NCBI GenBank assembly: GCA_965230515.1
Contig: OZ246007.1
Coordinates: 1,798,001 to 1,862,000, forward strand
Direction: 5' to 3'
Length of the DNA stretch: 64,000 bases
DNA from: JAJFKB01 sp965230515
GTDB taxonomy: Bacteria > Pseudomonadota > Gammaproteobacteria > Pseudomonadales > IMCC2047
A program made the translations under genes and the position numbers. Below the pieces are notes generated by a model. It was not told the DNA's origin, ran no database searches, and saw only the letters and a list, made by a program, of their open reading frames with translations. Shown piece after piece: positions 27,206-35,844 of the stretch (the stretch's first letter is position 1; every line of letters starts with the position of its first letter).

Positions 27206-29833
27206 TTGGCAAAACAACAAAAACCGGTAGTACCCTCCGATATTCGCAAAGCGATTGAACCGGACCAAAGCCTCTTTAAATTTAGCCTGATAAGCCTTCT
27301 TGGTTCACTTGCAGCCTTTGCGGTCGCTGCTTTTTTGCTATACAACACAGTGATAAACGGAAGCAACAAGCAACTAAGGGTGACGCTGTTTGAATCTCAT
27401 GCCAAGTCCTATTCCGACTATTTCAATCTGAAACTCGGCCAGCTGCAGAGCCAGCTGACACATGTTGCGGCAAACGACCAGCTTTCTGCGGCGCTGCAGG
27501 AAAATGATGCAGCCAGGCTTACCGAACTTGAAAAGGCCGCGCTGGCCAACATTCCCCACCTGTTTCGTCTTCAATTACTGACGCAGGGGAGCGCCAGATT
27601 AAACCAGGAACAATTACAGCTTAGTTTTCCTGAAATCGATATGGTGAATCGTGCGGAAAAAAGCGAACGCGTACCTGCGGAGGCACATTCATCAAAAGGC
27701 CAGCAGCTAATACGGATGGTACAGTCTGTCAAAGCATCCAATGCTGACACTATCAATGGTGTGATTTTAGCAAGTTTCACTTTGGACGCTTTAAAAATCC
27801 AGCTCAATAATTTTGATACCGAATATGGCTCGATGCAACTTGAGCAGGTGTTTCGAGGCAGTGACCCTCAATTGTTGATACAAACCGGCTCTGAGTTTAA
27901 CGCGGAACAACCCATACTCGAAACACAACTAAAATCGCCACATCTGCGTGTTCGCTTTCAGCCTTCCAACCAGCTTGCCCAGGAAAACACGCTATCCGCA
28001 TGGAGATTTTGGTTACCGCTGGCATTTGCTTTAATTGCCGTTATTATCAGCATCCTGGTAGCCTACCTGCAACTGCGCAAACATGTGCGCAGTGACGCTA
28101 TAACATTGGTAAATTATTGTCGTGAACTGATTTCGGGCGCTGCAGGCAAAGAACCCGCTTTCGCACTTAGCCTGTTCCACAGTATGGCAAAGACCCTGGG
28201 TTATACTGATCGTGAATCAACCTTGATAACCAACGGTACGACCACAGCCAAAGAAGAGGAGCCCCGCGAGGAGCAGCCGCATCAGGCCGCCACAACCGGT
28301 TCTATGGAAGTCAGCAACCTGATAGAAGCCGAATTGCAGGACGAAGATATTCTTGACCTTGACCTTCCCGAAATAGAAGAATTTGAGCAGAATGAGTCGG
28401 TATCAAAACAGAAAAGTGACGACACCAGCATAGCCGGGGATACCGGCGAACTACCAAAAGCCAACATCTCTTCAGAAATATTCCGAGCCTATGATATCAG
28501 AGGCATTATTGACGATACTCTGAATACAGAAGTTGCTTATCGCATAGGTCAGGCGGTTGGTTCAGAGGCCGCAGCGCAAGGAGAAAAATCTATTGTGGTC
28601 GGTGCTGACGGCCGACTATCAAGCCCGGAGTTGTGCGCAGCGCTGGCGCAGGGTTTAAGAGATACCGGACGAGATGTCATTAACATTGGAACCGTACCAA
28701 CACCTCTGGTGTACTACGCAACACACAACACCGACGCCAAGTCGGGCATTGTCGTTACCGGAAGCCATAACCCTTCAAATTACAACGGCTTTAAAATCGT
28801 AATAGCCGGTCAAACTCTGGCCAATGAACAGATTCAATCGCTGCGAACAAGGATAGAGAAAAAAGATTTTTGTACGGGAGGTGGCTCGCTTGAGGATATC
28901 GAAATAGTAAACCACTATATTGAACGCATAGTGAGTGACATCGCCATGGCAAAACCACTTAAAGTGGTGATTGACTGTGGCAATGGCGTCGCCAGCGTGG
29001 TTGCTCCCAAGCTGATAGAGTCGCTGGGCTGCGAAGTCGTTCCGCTTTACTGCGAAATTGATGGCCGCTTTCCCAACCACCACCCCGACCCCGGAAAACC
29101 GGAAAACCTGCAGGATCTGATCGCTGCCGTCGCAGAGCACCAAGCCGACCTGGGTTTGGCGTTCGATGGTGACGGCGACCGCGTCGGCGTAGTCACCAAC
29201 AAAGGAAACATCGTCTGGCCGGACCGCTTAATGATGCTATTTGCCAAAGATGTAGCATCACGGAACCCTGGAGCGGATATCATCTATGATGTGAAGTGCA
29301 CACGACGACTGGCCGGCTTGATAAGCAATTATGGCGGCCGCCCCATCATGTGGAAAACGGGGCACTCCCTGATCAAAGCCAAAATGCGGGAAACCGGTGC
29401 CCTGTTAGCGGGGGAAATGAGTGGTCACATCTTCTTTAAAGAGCGCTGGTTCGGGTTTGATGACGGCCTGTACAGTGCAGCCAGGTTACTTGAGATTCTT
29501 AGCCTGACCAACAGCGATGCGGAAACACTTTTTTCATCTTTCCCGGATGATGTCAGCACCCCGGAAATCAACATCGAAGTTACTGAACAGAATAAGTTCA
29601 ACATCGTCGCTAAGCTGCAGGACAATATCAAATTTGACGACGCAGAGATCACCACCATTGACGGGGTTCGAGCGGATTTTGAGAATGGTTGGGGTTTGGT
29701 GCGCGCATCAAATACCACACCAGTACTGGTTTTGAGGTTCGGTGCAGAAGATGAAGCTGCGCTCGAAACGATCAAAGATCGCTTTAAACAGGTATTGCTA
29801 GAGGTTGAGCCAACCCTTAGTATGCCCTTTTAG
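27206..29833 (+). CDS. algC: Phosphomannomutase/phosphoglucomutase with membrane N-terminal extension
   Basis: An 875-residue protein. Residues from about 420 onward form a complete PMM/PGM: TGSHNPSNYNGFK with the phosphoserine, DGDGDR for the metal, and EMSGHIFF for sugar recognition. The first 420 residues are an extension with a membrane helix near 27-48, an outside domain, and a second helix near 270-290, then an acidic linker. It starts with TTG at 27206, with AGGGGG upstream. The enzyme supplies mannose-1-P and glucose-1-P for polysaccharide and LPS. Between dut and argB as in Pseudomonas. Confidence 0.93.
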   Translation: MAKQQKPVVPSDIRKAIEPDQSLFKFSLISLLGSLAAFAVAAFLLYNTVINGSNKQLRVTLFESHAKSYSDYFNLKLGQLQSQLTHVAANDQLSAALQENDAARLTELEKAALANIPHLFRLQLLTQGSARLNQEQLQLSFPEIDMVNRAEKSERVPAEAHSSKGQQLIRMVQSVKASNADTINGVILASFTLDALKIQLNNFDTEYGSMQLEQVFRGSDPQLLIQTGSEFNAEQPILETQLKSPHLRVRFQPSNQLAQENTLSAWRFWLPLAFALIAVIISILVAYLQLRKHVRSDAITLVNYCRELISGAAGKEPAFALSLFHSMAKTLGYTDRESTLITNGTTTAKEEEPREEQPHQAATTGSMEVSNLIEAELQDEDILDLDLPEIEEFEQNESVSKQKSDDTSIAGDTGELPKANISSEIFRAYDIRGIIDDTLNTEVAYRIGQAVGSEAAAQGEKSIVVGADGRLSSPELCAALAQGLRDTGRDVINIGTVPTPLVYYATHNTDAKSGIVVTGSHNPSNYNGFKIVIAGQTLANEQIQSLRTRIEKKDFCTGGGSLEDIEIVNHYIERIVSDIAMAKPLKVVIDCGNGVASVVAPKLIESLGCEVVPLYCEIDGRFPNHHPDPGKPENLQDLIAAVAEHQADLGLAFDGDGDRVGVVTNKGNIVWPDRLMMLFAKDVASRNPGADIIYDVKCTRRLAGLISNYGGRPIMWKTGHSLIKAKMRETGALLAGEMSGHIFFKERWFGFDDGLYSAARLLEILSLTNSDAETLFSSFPDDVSTPEINIEVTEQNKFNIVAKLQDNIKFDDAEITTIDGVRADFENGWGLVRASNTTPVLVLRFGAEDEAALETIKDRFKQVLLEVEPTLSMPF

Positions 29834-29849
29834 CCCTTAGGGCTGTTTT
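29832..29849 (+). terminator. Short hairpin at the algC stop
   Basis: AGCCC and GGGCT pair around TTA, followed by GTTTTC. The stem overlaps the algC stop codon. Short and only moderately T-rich, so a weak terminator at best. Confidence 0.4.
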
Positions 29850-29881
29850 CTATTCCCGTTTATCAACCAAAAGATACTGTG

Positions 29882-30781
29882 ATGTCTGAAAGTAAAGACC
29901 TTAACATGATACCAAAAGTGCTCACTGAGGCACTGCCCTACATTCAACGCTTTAGCGGTAAAACGTTCGTGATCAAGTATGGCGGCAACGCTATGATCGA
30001 CAACAAGCTAAAGAACAGTTTTGCACGGGATATTGTGTTATTAAAACACGTCGGCATCAATCCGGTCGTTGTTCATGGTGGAGGTCCACAGATTGGCGCC
30101 TATCTGGAAAAATTAAATATAGAATCCCATTTCGTGGATGGTATGCGGGTTACCGACAGTGAAACCATGGACGTGGTCGAGATGGTTCTCGGTGGGCTGG
30201 TAAACAAGGAAATTGTCAGCCTACTCAACAGCAACGGTGGCAAAGCAGTCGGGCTAACCGGCAAAGACGGCCACTTTATTAGCGCCAGAAAACTGAAAGT
30301 CTCCCGAAAAACACCTGAAATGGAAGCCACTGAAATTGTCGATATAGGCCACGTAGGCGAAGTAACCAATATTGACGCCAGAGTAGTGGACATGCTGGTT
30401 AATAGTGATTTTATTCCGGTGATTGCGCCCATAGGTGTCGGCAATGACGGTTTCTCATACAATATTAATGCTGATCTGGTTGCCGGCAAAGTAGCGGAAA
30501 CGCTGAAAGCGGAGAAACTGATATTATTAACCAACACTGGCGGCTTGCTGGATAAGTCAGACAAGGTTCTCACCGGACTGGATACCGAGCAAGTAAACCG
30601 GCTCATTGCAGATGGCACCATTTATGGCGGCATGCTACCCAAGATACGCTGCGCTATGGAGGCCGTGGCCAATGGTGTTTCCAGCAGTCATATTATCGAC
30701 GGCAGAGTCGCCCACTCGACCTTGCTGGAAATCTTTACCGACAAAGGCATCGGCACTCTGATTACTAACCAGCAGTCCTGA
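29882..30781 (+). CDS. argB: Acetylglutamate kinase
   Basis: A 299-residue amino-acid kinase phosphorylating N-acetylglutamate in arginine synthesis. KYGGNAM near residue 35, VHGGGPQIG for the phosphate-binding loop, and NINADLVAG and GGMLPKI in the C-terminal half are typical. ATG 29882 is preferred to the GTG three bases earlier. The N-terminal helix present here is the one seen in arginine-sensitive hexameric forms. Confidence 0.97.
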   Translation: MSESKDLNMIPKVLTEALPYIQRFSGKTFVIKYGGNAMIDNKLKNSFARDIVLLKHVGINPVVVHGGGPQIGAYLEKLNIESHFVDGMRVTDSETMDVVEMVLGGLVNKEIVSLLNSNGGKAVGLTGKDGHFISARKLKVSRKTPEMEATEIVDIGHVGEVTNIDARVVDMLVNSDFIPVIAPIGVGNDGFSYNINADLVAGKVAETLKAEKLILLTNTGGLLDKSDKVLTGLDTEQVNRLIADGTIYGGMLPKIRCAMEAVANGVSSSHIIDGRVAHSTLLEIFTDKGIGTLITNQQS

Positions 30782-30887
30782 TTTAAACTTTTTATCGCCA
30801 ACACTACTGACAGCGGGCGACAAGCTCGCTAGACTGGTTTTTAGTGAAACGAAAAGCCCCTTCTCCTTTGAGTATTAAAGATCATTT

Positions 30888-31493
30888 ATGACAGAGAAAT
30901 TAACCCGGCGCGAAGTGATTCTGCAAACTTTGGCGCATATGCTGGAGTCCAACCCAGGTCAACCCATTACAACTTCAGCACTCGCGCAAAGTGTCGGTGT
31001 GTCTGAAGCAGCACTCTATCGGCACTTTCCCAGCAAGGCGAAAATGTTCGAAGCGCTGATCGAGTTTGTCGAGGAAACTCTGTTTCCACGCATCAGCATC
31101 ATCATTAAAGAAGAGACTAAAGTACAGGTTCGATGTGAAAAGATCCTGCATCTGGTGCTCACCTTCGCCACCAAAAACCCAGGCCTGTGCCGCATACTAA
31201 TGGGTGATGCCCTCACCGGAGAGCACGAACGTCTTCGCATTAGAGCCGCACAGGTATTTGAGCGCATTGAGACACAGCTCAAACAGATATTACGTCAGGC
31301 TGAGCTCGAAGAGGAAATGTTTGTTGATCAGTCCATCAGCGCTGCTGCCAATATGTTATTGGCCTGGGTGGAAGGACGAATAATTCAATATGTACGAAGT
31401 GGTTTTGAGCGGCCACCTAACCATATGTGGCAGGAGCAATGGTCGTTATTATCAGGGAATTTGTTTAAAACAGAAAAATTTCGTTCTTACTAG
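30888..31493 (+). CDS. slmA: Nucleoid occlusion factor SlmA
   Basis: A 201-residue TetR-fold DNA-binding protein that blocks FtsZ assembly over the nucleoid. The N-terminal HTH reads TTSALAQSVGVSEAALYRHFPSK, and the rest follows SlmA (ILMGDALTGEHERLR, AANMLLAWVEGR). Pseudomonas and enterobacteria also have it between argB or dut and pyrE. Confidence 0.94.
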   Translation: MTEKLTRREVILQTLAHMLESNPGQPITTSALAQSVGVSEAALYRHFPSKAKMFEALIEFVEETLFPRISIIIKEETKVQVRCEKILHLVLTFATKNPGLCRILMGDALTGEHERLRIRAAQVFERIETQLKQILRQAELEEEMFVDQSISAAANMLLAWVEGRIIQYVRSGFERPPNHMWQEQWSLLSGNLFKTEKFRSY

Positions 31494-31505
31494 GGGAACC
31501 TCTGA

Positions 31506-32126
31506 TTAATCTTTTAGACCAAGGAGAAATTTAAGCCTCTTTATATCCTCCTGAAAGGCCATACGAACCTGCTCTTTCTCTGACTCTTTGGCAGCAATTG
31601 CCTGCTCGGCATCCTTTATTTTCAGCTCAAGGGTGTCGAGTGTCTGCAAAATTTTCTCCGGCACCTTTTGTCCGGTGCGCTCCAGGTTCGCGGCCTGGCC
31701 TTGTAGGTCTGCAACTTTATTTTTATAGGTGGTAATGTTCCCTTTCTGTATTTCTATAAAATTGTCAAATTCGTCCAGCTTGCGTTTGCGCACTCTTTCT
31801 ATATCTTCCGGCACGCTGTAATAACGCAACAACGCCTCATCCTTGGAGCGCTGCAGCTCAATCTGATGGCGCGCTTCAGCCTCTTTCAACATTTTCGCGG
31901 CACGTTCATCAAGAATTTCTTTTGGCAATACCACATCGACTACCCGACCACGGTCGTTTAGCACTTCATAACCATGAATTACAAATTCCGGTGGCACCGA
32001 ATATCCGATATGTAAAGTCCCTGAATCATCCCGATAGCGATAGCTAAAACCGGCAGCCCAGGCGCTGGCACCCAGGCCAATCACCAATATTAAAACTCCA
32101 AAATGTTTACTCGAAAACTTGAACAT
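31506..32126 (-). CDS. DUF4124-type secreted coiled-coil protein
   Basis: A 206-residue protein with a signal peptide (MFKFSSKHFGVLILVIGLGA, cut near AWA), then a DUF4124-like beta segment (YRYRDDSGTLHIGYSVPPE), then a long alpha-helical region rich in Glu, Lys and Gln predicted to form a coiled coil (about residues 75-200). The ATG at 32126 gives a proper signal peptide; the upstream ATG at 32156 does not. Probably periplasmic; function unknown. Confidence 0.8.
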   Translation of the reverse strand: MFKFSSKHFGVLILVIGLGASAWAAGFSYRYRDDSGTLHIGYSVPPEFVIHGYEVLNDRGRVVDVVLPKEILDERAAKMLKEAEARHQIELQRSKDEALLRYYSVPEDIERVRKRKLDEFDNFIEIQKGNITTYKNKVADLQGQAANLERTGQKVPEKILQTLDTLELKIKDAEQAIAAKESEKEQVRMAFQEDIKRLKFLLGLKD

Positions 32127-32246
32127 AGAATTAGGTCTCTGCACCCTTAATACCAATCAACAATCTGCTCCCTACAATAACGTTCCCTCGCCACCTTCAC
32201 TTATATTAGGTTAGCTCAAATACTATAGACTGGCAAAACCCGGCGT

Positions 32247-32897
32247 TCAGCCCGTCACACCATAACGATCCCGATAGCGCTGAACCTGATCCAGAACTCC
32301 CGCCTTATCTGCCTGACCCTGCAGATAGAGAACCAGGTCATCGAGATTGATGATACTGATAACGGGAACAGCAAAATCCCTCTCAACCTCCTGGATTGCC
32401 GACCACTCCCCCTTGCCTTTTTCCTGGCGATTAAAGGCAATGACCACACCTGCCGGCGACGCGTTGTTTTCCGCGATTAAAGCCATCACCTCACGCACCG
32501 CCGTTCCCGCAGTAATAACATCATCAACGATAAGCACACGCCCTTTCATCGGGGCGCCCACCAAGCGACCACCCTCACCGTGCACCTTTACCTCTTTACG
32601 GTTAAACACGTAAGGCACATCCTTTTGATGCTGGTTCGCCAGCGCAACTGCTGTCGTTACTGCCAACGGAATCCCCTTATACGCCGGACCAAGCAATACA
32701 TCATATTCAAGGTTGGCCTGCTCAATTGCTGCGGCATAGAATTCACCCAGCCTGGCCAGCACCGCACCCGAGTTAAATAGCCCTGCATTGAAAAAATAGG
32801 GACTGACCCGACCGGATTTTAATGTGAATTCACCAAATCTCAGCACCTGCTGTTGCAGCGCAAACTCAATAAAGGCCTGTTTAAAATCCTGCACCAT
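32247..32897 (-). CDS. pyrE: Orotate phosphoribosyltransferase
   Basis: A 216-residue enzyme of pyrimidine synthesis joining orotate to PRPP. The catalytic loop includes NRKEVKVHGEGG and the PRPP motif is VLIVDDVITAGTA. GGAGGG stands directly before the ATG, inside the 8-bp gap after the rph stop, so it is translated from the rph transcript. In many pseudomonads crc lies here; it is absent. Confidence 0.98.
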   Translation of the reverse strand: MVQDFKQAFIEFALQQQVLRFGEFTLKSGRVSPYFFNAGLFNSGAVLARLGEFYAAAIEQANLEYDVLLGPAYKGIPLAVTTAVALANQHQKDVPYVFNRKEVKVHGEGGRLVGAPMKGRVLIVDDVITAGTAVREVMALIAENNASPAGVVIAFNRQEKGKGEWSAIQEVERDFAVPVISIINLDDLVLYLQGQADKAGVLDQVQRYRDRYGVTG

Positions 32898-32905
32898 GTA
32901 CCCTC

Positions 32906-33622
32906 CTAATCAGCCAAGGCAGTTTTTTGTATTTCAACCAACTGTGCAACGCCGGTTTGTGCAAGACCGAGCATTTCCTGTAATTCAGCCGCACTGAATG
33001 CGCCATCTTCAGCTGTACCTTGCAGCTCAACGAACCCTCCCGAATCGGTCATAATGACATTCATATCGGTTTGCGCATTGGAGTCTTCCGCATAATCCAG
33101 ATCCAGAACCGGTTGCCCTTTGTAGACGCCAACCGAAACCGCTGCAATTAAATGTTTAATTGGGTTTTCCTTGAGTTTACCTTTCGCCATTAGCGAATTG
33201 ACCGCATCCATTAGCGCTACACAGGCTCCGGTAATAGAAGCCGTGCGCGTGCCACCGTCTGCCTGAATCACATCACAGTCCAGCACCACGGTATTTTCTC
33301 CCAGCTTTTTAAGGTCGATTGCCGCTCGCAAAGAACGTCCGATCAGCCGCTGGATTTCTACAGTACGCCCCCCCTGCTTACCCCGGGCTGCTTCGCGCCC
33401 CATTCTGGAGCCCGTTGAACGTGGCAACATTCCATACTCTGCAGTTACCCAGCCCTCTCCCCGCCCCTTCAAGAAACCGGGTACGCCATAATCGACGCTG
33501 GCTGTGCATATAACTTGTGTGTCTCCAAACTCCACCAATACCGAACCCTCGGCATGTTTGGTGTAACGCCGGGTTATTTTTACGGGTCTTAATTGATCGA
33601 CTGACCTACCACTTGGGCGCAT
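32906..33622 (-). CDS. rph: Ribonuclease PH
   Basis: A 238-residue phosphorolytic 3' exoribonuclease trimming tRNA. It starts MRPSGRSVDQLRPVKITR, with GEGWVTAEYGMLPRST in the middle and DCDVIQADGGTRTASI as the phosphate-site motif. The frame extends upstream, but this ATG gives the standard family start and length. First gene of the rph-pyrE pair; divergent from yicC. Confidence 0.97.
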   Translation of the reverse strand: MRPSGRSVDQLRPVKITRRYTKHAEGSVLVEFGDTQVICTASVDYGVPGFLKGRGEGWVTAEYGMLPRSTGSRMGREAARGKQGGRTVEIQRLIGRSLRAAIDLKKLGENTVVLDCDVIQADGGTRTASITGACVALMDAVNSLMAKGKLKENPIKHLIAAVSVGVYKGQPVLDLDYAEDSNAQTDMNVIMTDSGGFVELQGTAEDGAFSAAELQEMLGLAQTGVAQLVEIQKTALAD

Positions 33623-33732
33623 AGCTATTCCTATTTTGATTGGCATAAAGTGCAGCATTATACCTCCTATTCCCTGTATAATGCTGCTGGATTTTAGACC
33701 GCAAAATTTGCCAGTCAGCCAGGAGAATTTGC

Positions 33733-34599
33733 ATGACCACAAGCATGACCGCTTTCGCCAGACAGGAAGTACAAACTGACTGGGGTGTCCTTATATGGGA
33801 AATACGATCTGTTAACCATCGCTACCTGGAAATGCATTTCAGACTCCCCGAGAACTTTAGAGATTTGGAACCTGTGCTGCGCGAGGGAGTAAGAAAAAAA
33901 CTCGCCAGGGGGAAAATCGAGTCCAGCCTGTTCTATCGCAGCAATCAGAAAGAGAGCGACTCCTTACAATTGAATAGCGAATTACTTGATCACTTAAGCA
34001 GCACACTAAAAGAGGTCGAACAACACGATATCAGTACTCAGCCAGTCAGCGCTTTGGCGTTGCTGCAGTGGCCCGGCGTCCTGCAGACAGAAGAGGTAGG
34101 GTACGATGAAATCAAAGCTGCTGCAGCTCAGCTATACCAGCAGGCACTGGAACAGTTGAGTGAGATGCGTGCACAGGAAGGTGCGGCGCTCTCAAAACTG
34201 ATCACTCAGCGCTTGAACAAAATTGGCAAAGTAACCATGGAAGTTCGAGAAGCGATTCCACAGATACTTGAACTTCAAAAAGACAAATTGCTGTCCCGTT
34301 TTGAAGAGATTAAACTCGACCTTGACCCCTCCAGAATAGAGCAGGAGACAGTGCTGTTACTGCAAAAATACGATGTCGATGAGGAGATGGATCGACTGGA
34401 AACCCATGTTAAAGAAGTAAAGCGCACACTCAAAAAGAAAGGCGCTATTGGTCGACGCCTCGATTTTCTTATGCAGGAACTTAACCGCGAAGCCAATACT
34501 CTATCCTCCAAGGCGATCGACACAGATGTAACTCAGGCAGCAGTAGAGCTTAAAGTGCTCATTGAGCAGATGCGCGAGCAGATCCAGAATATAGAATAA
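33733..34599 (+). CDS. yicC: YicC family endoribonuclease
   Basis: A 288-residue member of the YicC family, shown in E. coli to be an endoribonuclease acting on small RNAs. Conserved N-terminal MTSMTAFAR-type segment and SVNHRYLE, and the C-terminal RLDFLMQELNREANTLSSK. AGGAG lies 7 bp before the ATG. Followed after 16 bp by gmk. Confidence 0.95.
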   Translation: MTTSMTAFARQEVQTDWGVLIWEIRSVNHRYLEMHFRLPENFRDLEPVLREGVRKKLARGKIESSLFYRSNQKESDSLQLNSELLDHLSSTLKEVEQHDISTQPVSALALLQWPGVLQTEEVGYDEIKAAAAQLYQQALEQLSEMRAQEGAALSKLITQRLNKIGKVTMEVREAIPQILELQKDKLLSRFEEIKLDLDPSRIEQETVLLLQKYDVDEEMDRLETHVKEVKRTLKKKGAIGRRLDFLMQELNREANTLSSKAIDTDVTQAAVELKVLIEQMREQIQNIE

Positions 34600-34615
34600 T
34601 CGGAATATTCCCACT

Positions 34616-35257
34616 ATGACAAAACGCAGAGGCATCCTTTTTATCATCTCAGCACCCTCCGGCGCGGGTAAGACCAGTCTGGTCAAGGCACTGACAGATC
34701 AGGACGAGTCCATCCTGGCATCAATATCCTATACGACCAGGGAAAAGCGGGCAGGTGAGCAGGATGGCGTGCATTATAACTTCATCAGCAAAGCGCACTT
34801 TGAGAAAATGTTGGGCGAAGGCGGCTTTCTTGAGCATGCCAATGTATTTGGTAATTATTACGGTACCTCCTGCCACTCTGTCGAGACACTGCTCAGTGAG
34901 GGAAAAGATGTTATTTTGGAGATCGACTGGCAGGGCGCTGTTCAAGTCAGAAAACTGATGCCCGATTGTGTCAGTATTTTTGTACTCCCGCCATCCAAAA
35001 AAGCGCTTCGTGAGCGCCTGGAGAGTCGCGGCCAGGACGCCAAAACCACTATCGACAGGCGCATGGCGCAGGCTGTCAGTGAGATGTCACACTACGCTGA
35101 GTACGATTATCTGATCATCAATGATCAGTTTGAAGAAGCTCTTGAGCAATTGAAATCAATTTTTTTATCGATGCATTTGGGAATTTCGTCACAGCAACGC
35201 GTATTGACCGATCTATTGAAAGATCTTTTAGCAATTGACGAGTCAACCACTAATTAA
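34616..35257 (+). CDS. gmk: Guanylate kinase
   Basis: A 213-residue nucleoside monophosphate kinase making GDP from GMP. The P-loop is SAPSGAGKTSL, GMP-binding residues sit in YTTREKRAGEQDG, and EIDWQGA follows. Located upstream of rpoZ and spoT, linking GMP supply to (p)ppGpp metabolism as in enterobacteria. Confidence 0.98.
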   Translation: MTKRRGILFIISAPSGAGKTSLVKALTDQDESILASISYTTREKRAGEQDGVHYNFISKAHFEKMLGEGGFLEHANVFGNYYGTSCHSVETLLSEGKDVILEIDWQGAVQVRKLMPDCVSIFVLPPSKKALRERLESRGQDAKTTIDRRMAQAVSEMSHYAEYDYLIINDQFEEALEQLKSIFLSMHLGISSQQRVLTDLLKDLLAIDESTTN

Positions 35258-35326
35258 GTAAACTTGCGCGCTCACTTTTAAAAGGCGGCATGTGTTGCCT
35301 TTAGCTTCAAGTCAGGACCTAACAAG

Positions 35327-35665
35327 ATGGCGCGAATTACCGTAGAAGATTGTTTAGATAATGTTGAAAATCGTTTTGAGCTGGTCATGCTGGCCACCAA
35401 ACGGGCTCGACAGCTTGCGACTGGCGGCAAAGACCCGCTGGTTAACGAGGACAGCGATAAATCAACCGTCATCGCCTTACGGGAGATATCCGAAGGTCTG
35501 GTAACCAACGCACTGTTGCAGGGCCTTCCCGAGTTTGAAGACCCCGACACCGAAGAAACCGAAGAGCAAGCGCTTGCCGGAGAGGAGATTGAGTTCGAAC
35601 AGGAACTGATCAATCCGGAAGAGGCAACGGAAGAGAGCCTGTCTAAAGATAGCGAAGAAGAATAA
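35327..35665 (+). CDS. rpoZ: RNA polymerase omega subunit
   Basis: A 112-residue omega subunit starting MARITVEDCLDNVENRFELV, with ATKRARQLATGG. The C-terminal 45 residues are an acidic tail, longer than in E. coli (91 residues). It supports assembly of beta' and ppGpp binding to polymerase. Upstream of spoT. Confidence 0.97.
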   Translation: MARITVEDCLDNVENRFELVMLATKRARQLATGGKDPLVNEDSDKSTVIALREISEGLVTNALLQGLPEFEDPDTEETEEQALAGEEIEFEQELINPEEATEESLSKDSEEE

Positions 35666-35680
35666 CGCTTTACAACTTCA

Positions 35681-35707
35681 GGCTGCCTGTTTAGTTTACA
35701 GGCAGCC
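35681..35707 (+). terminator. Hairpin after rpoZ
   Basis: GGCTGCCTGT pairs perfectly with ACAGGCAGCC around TTAGTTT, 15 bp beyond the rpoZ stop. A T-run comes only about 17 bp later (CCCGCTTTTTT). It may partly terminate gmk-rpoZ transcripts before spoT. Confidence 0.6.
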
Positions 35708-35844
35708 AGTTCACCTGCCCGCTTTTTTAACAACAAAATTTCTACACAAACTCTGGTAAAACCCGTCGCCCTTTGATAGTTTCAGAAGACACCTGTTTTT
35801 AATATCGAAGATAGGTATAGGTCCTGTGTTTTCTGGAGTGGCTC

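Noticed and set aside
32897..32906. Attenuator or crc gene between rph and pyrE
   Set aside because: Only 8 bp separate the genes, filled by the pyrE ribosome-binding site.
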